A stretch of 64,000 bases of DNA. It comes from Euonymus europaeus. Lineage: Eukaryota; Streptophyta; Magnoliopsida; Celastrales; Celastraceae. The stretch is from the NCBI GenBank assembly GCA_963580455.1, contig CAUZKV010000008.1, positions 806,001 to 870,000 on the forward strand, read 5' to 3'. The translations under genes and the position numbers were made by a program. Shown in pieces: positions 23,169 to 35,105 of this stretch (position 1 is its first letter; the number at the start of each line of letters is the position of its first letter). Below the pieces are notes generated by a model that searched no databases, was not told the DNA's origin, and worked only from the letters and a program-made list of their open reading frames with translations.

Positions 23169-25244
23169 ATATCCGTTGACTCCGAGTTCTGAATTCGGTG
23201 ATTTTTAGCTTGATTTCACACTAATTTTCGAGCTCTACGATCCTGGTGTTTCGGATTTTGATTTCAGAACTCGTGGATAGTTGGTCTCGTTTCACCTAGT
23301 TAGCCGCGAAATATGGTTTCTTTACGTAAACGGTTTTATGAATATCCGTTGACTCCGAGTACTGAATTCGGTGATTTTTAGCTTGATTTCACACTACTTT
23401 TTGAGCTCTACAATTCTGGCGTTTCGGATTTTGATTTCAGAACTCGTGGCTATTTGGTCTCGTTTCACCTAGTTAGCCGCGAAATGTGGTTTCTTTACGT
23501 AAACAGTTTTATGAATATCCTTTGACTCGGAGTTCTGAATTCGGTGATTTTTAGCTTGATTTCAAACTACTTTTTGAGCTCTACAATCCTGGCGTTTCGG
23601 ATTTTGATTTCAGAACTCGTGGATAGTTGGTCTCGTTTCACCTAGTTAGCCGCAAAATGTGGTTTCTTTACATAAACAGTTTTAGGAATATCCGTTGACT
23701 CCGAGTTCTGAATTCGGTGATTTTTAGCTTGATTTCACACTAATTTTCGAGCTCTACGATCCTGGCGTTTCGGATTTTGATTTCAGAACTCGTGGCTAGT
23801 TGGTCTCGTTTCACCTAGTTAGCCGCGAAATGTGGTTTCTTTACGTAAACAGTTTTATGAATATCCTTGGACTCTGAGTTCTGAATTCGGTGATTTTTAG
23901 CTTGATTTCACACTACTTTTCGAGCTCTACAATCCTGGCGTTTCGGATTTTGATTTCAGAACTCGTGGCTAGTTGGTCTCGTTTCAACTAGTTAGCCGCG
24001 CAATGTGGTTTCTTTACGTAAACGAATTTATGAATATCCGTTGACTCCGAGTTCTGAATTCAGTGATTTTTAGCTTGATTTCACACTAATTTTCGAGCTC
24101 TATGATCCTGGTGTTTCGGATTTTGATTTCAGAACTCGTGGATAGTTGGTCTCGTTTCACCTAGTTAGCCGCGAAATATGGTTTCTTTACGTAAACGGTT
24201 TTATGAATATCCGTTGACTCCGAGTACTGAATTCGGTGATTTTTAGCTTGATTTCACACTACTTTTTGAGCTCTACAATTCTGGCGTTTCGGATTTTGAT
24301 TTCAGAACTCGTGGCTATTTGGTCTCGTTTCACCTAGTTAGCCGCGAAATGTGGTTTCTTTACGTAAACAGTTTTATGAATATCCTTTGACTCGGAGTTC
24401 TGAATTCGGTGATTTTTAGCTTGATTTCAAACTACTTTTTGAGCTCTACAATCCTGGCGTTTCGGATTTTGATTTCAGAACTCGTGGATAGTTGGTCTCG
24501 TTTCACCTAGTTAGCCGCAAAATTTGGTTTCTTTACGTAAACGGTTTTATGAATATCCGTTGACTCCGAGTACTGAATTCGGTGATTTTTAGCTTGATTT
24601 CACACTACTTTTTGAGCTCTACAATTCTGGCGTTTCGGATTTTGATTTCAGAACTCGTGGCTAGTTTGTCTCGTTTCACCTAGTTAGCCGCGAAATGTGG
24701 TTTCTTTACGTAAACGGTTTTATGAATATCCGTTGACTCCGAGTTCTGAATTCGGTGATTTTTAGCTTGATTTCACACTACTTTTCGAGCTCTACAATCC
24801 TGGCGTTTCGGATTTTGATTTCAGAACTCGTGGCTAGTTGGTCTCGTTTCAACTAGTTAGCCGCGCAATGTGGTTTCTTTACGTAAACGAATTTATGAAT
24901 ATCCGTTGACTCCGAGTTCTGAATTCAGTGATTTTTAGCTTGATTTCACACTAATTTTCGAGCTCTACGATCCTGGTGTTTCGGATTTTGATTTCAGAAC
25001 TCGTGGATAGTTGGTCTCGTTTCACCTAGTTAGCCGCGAAATATGGTTTCTTTACGTAAACGGTTTTATGAATATCCGTTGACTCCGAGTACTGAATTCG
25101 GTGATTTTTAGCTTGATTTCACACTACTTTTTGAGCTCTACAATTCTGGCGTTTCGGATTTCGATTTCAGAACTCGTGGCTAGTTGGTCTCGTTTCACCT
25201 ATTTAGCCGCGAAATGTGGTTTCTTTAAGTAAAGAGTTTTAGGA
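23169..25244 (+). repeat. 5-monomer higher-order repeats (865 bp) at the start of family II
   Basis: Twelve monomers with a 5-monomer period. CTAATTTTCG with CTGGTG, GGATAGTTGG and AAATATGG occurs at 23,221, 24,086 and 24,951, each 865 bp apart. It is followed by GAGTACTGAATTC with ACAATTCTGG (23,342; 24,207; 25,072) and then ACTCGGAG with TTCAAACTAC (23,515; 24,380). The fourth monomers differ between the first two units (23,688 versus 24,553), so one was replaced. The first family II monomers are therefore already in an organised block. Confidence 0.8.
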
Positions 25245-25417
25245 ATATCCGTTGACTCCGAGTTCTGAATTCGGTGATTTTTAGCTTGATTTCACACTAG
25301 TTTTCGAGCTCTACGCTCCAAGCGTTTCGGATTTTGATTTCAGAACTCGTGGCTAGTAGGTCTCGTTTCACCTAGTTAGCCGCGAAATGTGGTTTCATTA
25401 CGTAAACGGTTTTATGA

Positions 25418-26109
25418 ATATCCGTTGACTCCGAGTTCTGAATTCGGTGATTTTTAGCTTGATTTCACACTACTTTTCGAGCTCCACAATCCTGGCATTT
25501 CGGATTTTGATTTCAGAACTCGTGGCTAGTTGGTCTCGTTTCACCTAGTTAGCCGCGAAATGTGGTTTCTTTACGTAAACAGTTTTATGAATATCTTTTG
25601 ACTCTGAGTTCTGAATTCGGTGATTTTTAGCTTGATTTCACACTACTTTTTGAGCTCTACAATCCTGGCATTTCGGATTTTGATTTCAGAACTCGTGGCT
25701 AGTAGGTCTCGTTTCACCTAGTTAGCCGCGAAATGTGGTTTCTTTACGTAAACGGTTTTATGAATATCCGTTGACTCCGAGTTCTGAATTCGGTGATTTT
25801 TAGCTTGATTTCACACTACTTTTCGAGCTCCACAATCCTGGCATTTCGGATTTTGATTTCAGAACTCGTGGCTAGTTGGTCTCGTTTCACCTAGTTAGCC
25901 GCGAAATGTGGTTTCTTTACTTAAACAGTTTTATGAATATCCTTTGACTCTGAGTTCTGAATTCGGTGATTTTTAGCTTGATTTCACACTACTTTTTGAG
26001 CTCTACAATCCTGGCATTTCGGATTTTGATTTCAGAACTCGTGGCTAGTAGGTCTCGTTTCACCTAGTTAGCCGCGAAATGTGGTTTCTTTACGTAAACG
26101 GTTTTATGA
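25418..26109 (+). repeat. Two dimeric repeats (346 bp each), CTCCAC type
   Basis: Monomers alternate between a type with GAGCTCCACAATCC, AGTTGG and AACAGTTTT, and a type with CTTTTGACTCTGAG or CCTTTGACTCTGAG, ACAATCCTGGCA and AGTAGG. The first type falls at 25,478 and 25,824, 346 bp apart. The same pair of types forms dimers again near 40.1-41.0 and 54.8-55.9 kb. Confidence 0.8.
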
Positions 26110-26801
26110 ATATCCGTTGACTCCGAGTTCTGAATTCGGTAATTTTTAGCTTGATTTAACACTACTTTTCGAGCTCTACAATCCTGGCGTTTCGGATTTT
26201 GATTTCAGAACTCGTGGCTAGTTGGTCTCGTTTCACCTAGTTAGCCGCGAAATGTGGTTTCTTTACGTAAACGGTTTTATGAATATCCGTTGACTCCGAG
26301 TACTGAATTCGGTGATTTTTAGCTTGATTTCACACTAATTTTCGAGCTCTACGATCTTGGCGTTTCGGATTTTGATTTCAGAACTCGTGGCTAGTTGGTC
26401 TCGTTTCACCTAGTTAGCCGCGAAATGTGGTTTCTTTACGTAAACGATTTTATGAATATCCTTTGACTCCGAGTTCTGAATTCGGTGATTTTTAGCTTGA
26501 TTTCACACTACTTTTCGAGCTCTACGATCCTGGTGTTTCGGATTTTGATTTCAGAACTCGTGGCTAGTTAGTCTCGTTTCACCTAGTTAGCCGGGAAATG
26601 TGGTTTCTTTACGTAAACGTTTTTAGGAATATCCGTTGACTCTGAGTTCTGAATTCGGTGATTTTTAGATTGATTTCACACTACTTTTTGAGCTCTACAA
26701 TTCTGGCGTTTCGGATTTTGATTTCAGAACTCGTGGCTAGTTGGTCTCGTTTCACCTAGTTAGCCGCGAAATGTGGTTTCTTTACGTAAACAGTTTTATG
26801 A

Positions 26802-29800
26802 ATATCCTTTGACTCTGAGTTCTGAATTCGGTGATTTTTAGCTTGATTTCACACTACTTTTTGAGCTCTACAATCCTGGCGTTTCGGATTTTGATTTCAG
26901 AACTCGTGGCTAGTTGGTCTCGTTTCACCTATTTAGCCGCGAAATGTGGTTTCTTTACGTAAACCGTTTTAGGAATATCCGTTGACTCCGAGTTCTGAAT
27001 TCGGTGATTTTTAGCCTGATTTCACACTAGTTTTTGAGCTCTACGCTCCTAGCGTTTCGGATTTTGATTTCAGAACTCGTGGCTAGTAGGTCTCGTTTCA
27101 CCTAGTTAGCCGCGAAATGTGGTTTCTTTACGTAAACGGTTTTATGAATATCCGTTGACTCCGAGTTCTGAATTCGGTGATTTTTAGCTTGATTTCACAC
27201 TAATTTTCGAGCTATACGATCCTGGCATTTCGGATTTTGATTTCAGAACTCTTGGCTAGTTGGTCTCGTTTCACCTAGTTAGCCGCGAAATGTGGTTTCT
27301 TTACGTAAACGGTTTTATGAAAATCCGTTGACTCTGAGTTCTGAATTCGGTGATTTTTAGCTTGATTTCACACTACTTTTCGAGCACCACAATCCTGGCA
27401 TTTCGGATTTTGATTTCAGAACTCGTGGCTAGTTGGTCTCGTTTCACCTTGTTAGCCGCGAAATGTGGTTTCTTTACGTAAACAGTTTTATGAATATCCT
27501 TTGACTCTGAGTTCTGAATTCGGTGATTTTTAGCTTGATTTCACACTACTTTTTGAGCTCTACAATCCTGGCGTTTCGGATTTTGATTTCAGAACTCGTG
27601 GCTAGTTGGTCTCGTTTCACCTATTTAGCCGCGAAATGTGGTTTCTTTACGTAAACAGTTTTAGGAATATCCGTTGACATCGAGTTCTGAATTCGGTGAT
27701 TTTTAGATTGATTTCACACTACTTTTCGAGCTCTACGCTCCTAGCATTTCGGATTTTGATTTCAGAACTCGTGGATAGTTGGTCTCGTTTCACCTAGTTA
27801 GCCGCGAAATGTGGTTTCTTTACGTAAACGGTTTTATGAATATCAGTTGACTCCGAGTTCCGAATTCGGTGATTTTTAGCTTGATTTCACACTACCTTTC
27901 GAGCTCTACGCTCCTGGCATTTCGGATTTTGATTTCAGAACTCGTGGCTAGTTGGTCTCGTTTCACCTAGTTAGCCGCGAAATGTGGTTTCTTTACGTAA
28001 ACAGTTTTATGAATATCCTTTGACTCTGAGTTCTGAATTCGGTGATTTTTAGCTTGATTTCACACTACTTTTTGAGCTCTATAATCCTGGCGTTTCGGAT
28101 TTTGATTTCAGAACTCGTGGCTAGTTGGTCTCGTTTCACCTATTTAGCCGCGCAATGTGGTTTCTTTACGTAAACAGTTTTAGGAATATCCGTTGACTCC
28201 GAGTTCTGAATTCGGTGATTTTTAGCTTGATTTCACACTACTTTTCGAGCTCTACGCTCCTAGCATTTCGGATTTTGATTTCAGAACTCGTGGCTAGTAG
28301 GTCTCGTTTCACCTATTTAGCCGCGAAATGTGGTTTCTTTACATAAACAGTTTTAGGAATATCCGTTGACTCCGAGTTCTGAATTCGGTGATTTTTAGCT
28401 TGATTTCACACTAATTTTCGAGGTCTACGATCCTGGCGTTTCGGATTTTGATTTCAGAACTCGTGGCTAGTAGGTCTCGTTTCACCTATTTAGCCGCGAA
28501 ATGTGGTTTCTTTACGTAAACCGTTTTAGGAATATCCGTTGACTCCGAGTTCTGAATTCGTTGATTTTTAGCTTGATTTCACACTACTTTTCGAGCTCTA
28601 CGCTGCTAGCGTTTCGGATTTTGATTTCAGAACTCGTGGCTAGTATGTCTCGTTTCACCTAGTTAGCCGCGAAATGTGGTTTCTTTTCGTAAACGGTTTT
28701 ATGAATATCCGTTGACTCCGAGTTCTGAATTCGGTGATTTTTAGCTTGATTTCACACTACTTTTCGAGCTCTACGCTCCTGGCATTTCGGATTTTGATTT
28801 CAGAACTCGTGGCTAGTAGGTCTCGTTTCACCTATTTAGCCGCGAAATGTGGTTTCTTTACATAAACAGTTTTAGGAATATCCGTTGACTCCGAGTTCTG
28901 AATTCGGTGATTTTTAGCTTGATTTCACACTAATTTTCGAGCTCTACGATCCTGGCGTTTCGGATTTTGATTTCAGAACTCGTGGCTAGTAGGTCTCGTT
29001 TCACCTATTTAGCCGCGAAATGTGGTTTCTTTACGTAAACCGTTTTAGGAATATCCGTTGACTCCGAGTTCTGAATTCGTTGATTTTTAGCTTGATTTCA
29101 CACTACTTTTCGAGCTCTACGCTACTAGCCTTTCGGATTTTGATTTCAGAACTCGTGGCTAGTATGTCTTGTTTCACCTAGTTAGCCGCGAAATGTGGTT
29201 TCTTTTCGTAAACGGTTTTATGAATATCCGTTGACTCCGAGTTCTGAATTCGGTGATTTTTAGCTTGATTTCACACTACTTTTCGAGCTCTACGCTCCTA
29301 GCATTTCGGATTTTGATTTCAGAACTCGTGGCTAGTAGGTCTCGTTTCACCTATTTAGCCGCGAAATGTGGTTTCTTTACGTAAACAGTTTTATGAATAT
29401 CCTTTGACTCTGAGTTCTGAATTCGGTGATTTTTAGCTTGATTTCACACTACTTTTTGAGCTCTACAATCCTGGCGTTTCGGATTTTGATTTCAGAACTC
29501 GTGGCTAGTTGGTCTCGTTTCACCTATTTAGCCGCGAAATGTGGTTTCTTTACGTAAACCGTTTTAGGAATATCCGTTGACTCCGAGTTCTGAATTCGGT
29601 GATTTTTAGCTTGATTTCACACTAGTTTTTGAGCTCTACGCTCCTAGCGTTTCGGATTTTGATTTCAGAACTCGTGGCTAGTAGGTCTCGTTTCACCTAG
29701 TTAGCCGCGAAATGTGGTTTCTTTACGTAAACGGTTTTATGAATATCCGTTGACTCCGAGTTCTGAATTCGGTGATTTTTAGCTTGATTTCACACTAATT

Positions 29801-30088
29801 TTCGAGCTATACGATCCTGGCATTTTTGATTTTGATTTCAGAACTCTTGGCTAGTTGGTCTCGTTTCACCTAGTTAGCCGCGAAATGTGGTTTCTTTACG
29901 TAAACGGTTTTATGAATATCCGTTGACTCTGAGTTCTGAATTCGGTGATTTTTAGCTTGATTTCACACTACTTTTCGAGCACTACAATCCTGGCATTTCG
30001 GATTTTGATTTCAGAACTCGTGGCTAGTTGGTCTCGTTTCACCTATTTAGCCGCGAAATGTGGTTTCTTTACGTAAACAGTTTTATGA
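26802..30088 (+). repeat. 19-monomer higher-order block, copy 1 (3,287 bp)
   Basis: Nineteen monomers (19 x 173 exactly) directly followed by their copy. Ordered markers: TTAGCCTGATTT (27,011), GAGCTATACG with CAGAACTCTTGG (27,148), CGAGCACCAC (27,381), GACATCGAG with TTAGATTG (27,667), TATCAGTTGACTCC with GTTCCGAATTC (27,840), CTACCTTTCGAG (27,893), CTATAATCC, CGAGGTCTACG (28,420), CGCTGCTAGCG (28,600), GCTACTAGCC (29,121), and CATTTTTGATTTT (29,821). It is the longest tandem duplication I can delimit here. Confidence 0.9.
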
Positions 30089-33000
30089 ATATCCTTTGAC
30101 TCTGAGTTCTGAATTCGGTGATTTTTAGCTTGATTTCACACTACTTTTTGAGCTCTACAATCCTGGCGTTTCGGATTTTGATTTCAGAACTCGTGGCTAG
30201 TTGGTCTCGTTTCACCTATTTAGCCGCGAAATGTGGTTTCTTTACGTAAACCGTTTTAGGAATATCCGTTGACTCCGAGTTCTGAATTCGGTGATTTTTA
30301 GCCTGATTTCACACTAGTTTTTGAGCTCTACGCTCCTAGCGTTTCGGATTTTGATTTCAGAACTCGTGGCTAGTAGGTCTCGTTTCACCTAGTTAGCCGC
30401 GAAATGTGGTTTCTTTACGTAAACGGTTTTATGAATATCCGTTGACTCCGAGTTCTGAATTCGGTGATTTTTAGCTTGATTTCACACTAATTTTCGAGCT
30501 ATACGATCCTGGCATTTCGGATTTTGATTTCAGAACTCTTGGCTAGTTGGTCTCGTTTCACCTAGTTAGCCGCGAAATGTGGTTTCTTTACGTAAACGGT
30601 TTTATGAAAATCCGTTGACTCTGAGTTCTGAATTCGGTGATTTTTAGCTTGATTTCACACTACTTTTCGAGCACCACAATCCTGGCATTTCGGATTTTGA
30701 TTTCAGAACTCGTGGCTAGTTGGTCTCGTTTCACCTAGTTAGCCGCGAAATGTGGTTTCTTTACGTAAACAGTTTTATGAATATCCTTTGACTCTGAGTT
30801 CTGAATTCGGTGATTTTTAGCTTGATTTCACACTACTTTTTGAGCTCTACAATCCTGGCGTTTCGGATTTTGATTTCAGAACTCGTGGCTAGTTGGTCTC
30901 GTTTCACCTATTTAGCCGCGAAATGTGGTTTCTTTACGTAAACAGTTTTAGGAATATCCGTTGACATCGAGTTCTGAATTCGGTGATTTTTAGATTGATT
31001 TCACACTACTTTTCGAGCTCTACGCTCCTAGCATTTCGGATTTTGATTTCAGAACTCGTGGATAGTTGGTCTCGTTTCACCTAGTTAGCCGCGAAATGTG
31101 GTTTCTTTACGTAAACGGTTTTATGAATATCAGTTGACTCCGAGTTCCGAATTCGGTGATTTTTAGCTTGATTTCACACTACCTTTCGAGCTCTACGCTC
31201 CTGGCATTTCGGATTTTGATTTCAGAACTCGTGGCTAGTTGGTCTCGTTTCACCTAGTTAGCCGCGAAATGTGGTTTCTTTACGTAAACAGTTTTATGAA
31301 TATCCTTTGACTCTGAGTTCTGAATTCGGTGATTTTTAGCTTGATTTCACACTACTTTTTGAGCTCTATAATCCTGGCGTTTCGGATTTTGATTTCAGAA
31401 CTCGTGGCTAGTTGGTCTCGTTTCACCTATTTAGCCGCGCAATGTGGTTTCTTTACGTAAACAGTTTTAGGAATATCCGTTGACTCCGAGTTCTGAATTC
31501 GGTGATTTTTAGCTTGATTTCACACTACTTTTCGAGCTCTACGCTCCTAGCATTTCGGATTTTGATTTCAGAACTCGTGGCTAGTAGGTCTCGTTTCACC
31601 TATTTAGCCGCGAAATGTGGTTTCTTTACATAAACAGTTTTAGGAATATCCGTTGACTCCGAGTTCTGAATTCGGTGATTTTTAGCTTGATTTCACACTA
31701 ATTTTCGAGGTCTACGATCCTGGCGTTTCGGATTTTGATTTCAGAACTCGTGGCTAGTAGGTCTCGTTTCACCTATTTAGCCGCGAAATGTGGTTTCTTT
31801 ACGTAAACCGTTTTAGGAATATCCGTTGACTCCGAGTTCTGAATTCGTTGATTTTTAGCTTGATTTCACACTACTTTTCGAGCTCTACGCTGCTAGCGTT
31901 TCGGATTTTGATTTCAGAACTCGTGGCTAGTATGTCTCGTTTCACCTAGTTAGCCGCGAAATGTGGTTTCTTTTCGTAAACGGTTTTATGAATATCCGTT
32001 GACTCCGAGTTCTGAATTCGGTGATTTTTAGCTTGATTTCACACTACTTTTCGAGCTCTACGCTCCTAGCATTTCGGATTTTGATTTCAGAACTCGTGGC
32101 TAGTAGGTCTCGTTTCACCTATTTAGCCGCGAAATGTGGTTTCTTTACATAAACAGTTTTAGGAATATCCGTTGACTCCGAGTTCTGAATTCGGTGATTT
32201 TTAGCTTGATTTCACACTAATTTTCGAGCTCTACGATCCTGGCGTTTCGGATTTTGATTTCAGAACTCGTGGCTAGTAGGTCTCGTTTCACCTATTTAGC
32301 CGCGAAATGTGGTTTCTTTACGTAAACCGTTTTAGGAATATCCGTTGACTCCGAGTTCTGAATTCGTTGATTTTTAGCTTGATTTCACACTACTTTTCGA
32401 GCTCTACGCTACTAGCCTTTCGGATTTTGATTTCAGAACTCGTGGCTAGTATGTCTCGTTTCACCTAGTTAGCCGCGAAATGTGGTTTCTTTTCGTAAAC
32501 GGTTTTATGAATATCCGTTGACTCCGAGTTCTGAATTCGGTGATTTTTAGCTTGATTTCACACTACTTTTCGAGCTCTACGCTCCTAGCATTTCGGATTT
32601 TGATTTCAGAACTCGTGGCTAGTAGGTCTCGTTTCACCTATTTAGCCGCGAAATGTGGTTTCTTTACGTAAACAGTTTTATGAATATCCTTTGACTCTGA
32701 GTTCTGAATTCGGTGATTTTTAGCTTGATTTCACACTACTTTTTGAGCTCTACAATCCTGGCGTTTCGGATTTTGATTTCAGAACTCGTGGCTAGTTGGT
32801 CTCGTTTCACCTATTTAGCCGCGAAATGTGGTTTCTTTACGTAAACCGTTTTAGGAATATCCGTTGACTCCGAGTTCTGAATTCGGTGATTTTTAGCTTG
32901 ATTTCACACTAGTTTTTGAGCTCTACGCTCCTAGCGTTTCGGATTTTGATTTCAGAACTCGTGGCTAGTAGGTCTCGTTTCACCTAGTTAGCCGCGAAAT

Positions 33001-33375
33001 GTGGTTTCTTTACGTAAACGGTTTTATGAATATCCGTTGACTCCGAGTTCTGAATTCGGTGATTTTTAGCTTGATTTCACACTAATTTTCGAGCTATACG
33101 ATCCTGTCATTTTTGATTTTGATTTCAGAACTCTTGGCTAGTTGGTCTCGTTTCACCTAGTTAGCCGCGAAATGTGGTTTCTTTACGTAAACGGTTTTAT
33201 GAATATCCGTTGACTCTGAGTTCTGAATTCGGTGATTTTTAGCTTGATTTCACACTACTTTTCGAGCACTACAATCCTGGCATTTCGGATTTTGATTTCA
33301 GAACTCGTGGCTAGTTGGTCTCGTTTCACCTATTTAGCCGCGAAATGTGGTTTCTTTACGTAAACCGTTTTAGGA
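30089..33375 (+). repeat. 19-monomer higher-order block, copy 2 (3,287 bp)
   Basis: Tandem copy of 26,802-30,088 at an offset of exactly 3,287 (CGAGCACCAC at 27,381 and 30,668; TTAGCCTGAT at 27,011 and 30,298). I noticed only a few differences: CACCTAGTTAG here versus CACCTTGTTAG near 27,447, CTCCTAGCA versus CTCCTGGCA in the CGCTCC monomer near 28,773, TATGTCTCG versus TATGTCTTG near 29,164, CCTGTCATTT versus CCTGGCATTT near 33,105, and a different join at the very end (ACCGTTTTAGG versus ACAGTTTTATG). Confidence 0.9.
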
Positions 33376-35105
33376 ATATCCGTTGACTCCGAGTTCTGAA
33401 TTCGGTGATTTTTAGCTTGATTTCACACTAGTTTTTGAGCTCTACGCTCCTAGCGTTTCGGATTTTGATTTCAGAACTCGTGGCTAGTAGGTCTCGTTTC
33501 ACCTAGTTACCCGCGAAATGTGGTTTCTTTACGTAAACGGTTTTATGAATATCCGTTGACTCCGAGTTCTGAATTCGGTGATTTTTAGCTTGATTTCACA
33601 CTAATTTTCGAGCTATACGATCCTGGCATTTTTGATTTTGATTTCAGAACTCTTGGCTAGTTGGTCTCGTTTCACCTAGTTAGCCGCGAAATGTGGTTTC
33701 TTTACGTAAACGGTTTTATGAATATCCGTTGACTCTGAGTTCTGAATTCGGTGATTTTTAGCTTGATTTCACACTACTTTTCGAGCTCTACGCTCCTAGC
33801 ATTTCGGATTTTGATTTCAGAACTCGTGGATAGTTGGTCTCGTTTCACCTAGTTAGCCGCGAAATGTGGTTTCTTTACGTAAACGGTTTTAGGAATATCC
33901 GTTGACTCCGAGTTCTGAATTCGTTGATTTTTAGCTTGATTTCACACTACTTTTCGAGCTCTACAATCCTGGCGTTTCGGATTTTGATTTCAGAACTCGT
34001 GGCTAGTTGGTCTCGTTTCACCTATTTAGCCGCGAAATGTGGTTTCTTTACGTAAACCGTTTTAGGAATATCCGTTGACTCCGAGTTCTGAATTCGGTGA
34101 TTTTTAGCTTGATTTCACACTAGTTTTTGAGCTCTACGCTCCTAGCGTTTCGGATTTTAATTTCAGAACTCGTGGCTAGTAGGTCTCGTTTCACCTAGTT
34201 AGCCGCGAAATGTGGTTTCTTTACGTAAACGGTTTTATGAATATCCGTTGACTCCGAGTTCTGAATTCGGTGATTTTTAGCTTGATTTCACACTAATTTT
34301 CGAGCTATACGATCCTGGCATTTTTGATTTTGATTTCAGAACTCTTGGCTAGTTGGTCTCGTTTCACCTATTTAGCCGCGAAATGTGGTTTCTTTACGTA
34401 AACGGTTTTATGAATATCCGTTGACTCTGAGTTCTGAATTCGGTGATTTTTAGCTTGATTTCACACTACTTTTCGAGCTCTACGCTCCTAGCATTTCGGA
34501 TTTTGATTTCAGAACTCGTGGATAGTTGGTCTCGTTTCACCTAGTTAGCCGCGAAATGTGGTTTCTTTACGTAAACGGTTTTAGGAATATCCGTTGACTC
34601 CGAGTTCTGAATTCGTTGATTTTTAGCTTGATTTCACACTACTTTTCGAGCTCTACAATCCTGGCGTTTCGGATTTTGATTTCAGAACTCGTGGCTAGTT
34701 GGTCTCGTTTCACCTATTTAGCCGCGAAATGTGGTTTCTTTACGTAAACCGTTTTAGGAATATCCGTTGACTCCGAGTTCTGAATTCGGTGATTTTTAGC
34801 TTGATTTCACACTAGTTTTTGAGCTCTACGCTCCTAGCGTTTCGGATTTTGATTTCAGAACTCGTGGCTAGTAGGTCTCGTTTCACCTAGTTAGCCGCGA
34901 AATGTGGTTTCTTTACGTAAACGGTTTTATGAATATCCGTTGACTCCGAGTTCTGAATTCGGTGATTTTTAGCTTGATTTCACACTAATTTTCGAGCTAT
35001 ACGATCCTGGCATTTTTGATTTTGATTTCAGAACTCTTGGCTAGTTGGTCTCGTTTCACCTAGTTAGCCGCGAAATGTGGTTTCTTTACGTAAACGGTTT
35101 TATGA
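33376..35105 (+). repeat. 4-monomer higher-order repeats (692 bp), 2.5 copies
   Basis: The unit order is CTAGTTTTTGAG with CGCTCCTAGCG; GAGCTATACG with CATTTTTGATTTT; ACTCTGAG with CGCTCCTAGCA and GGATAGTTGG; then TTCGTTGATTTTT with ACAATCCTGGCG. The GAGCTATACG monomer falls at 33,610, 34,302 and 34,994, each 692 bp apart. The third unit stops after two monomers. The series appears to arise from the end of the 19-monomer block, which carries the first two types in the same order. Confidence 0.8.
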
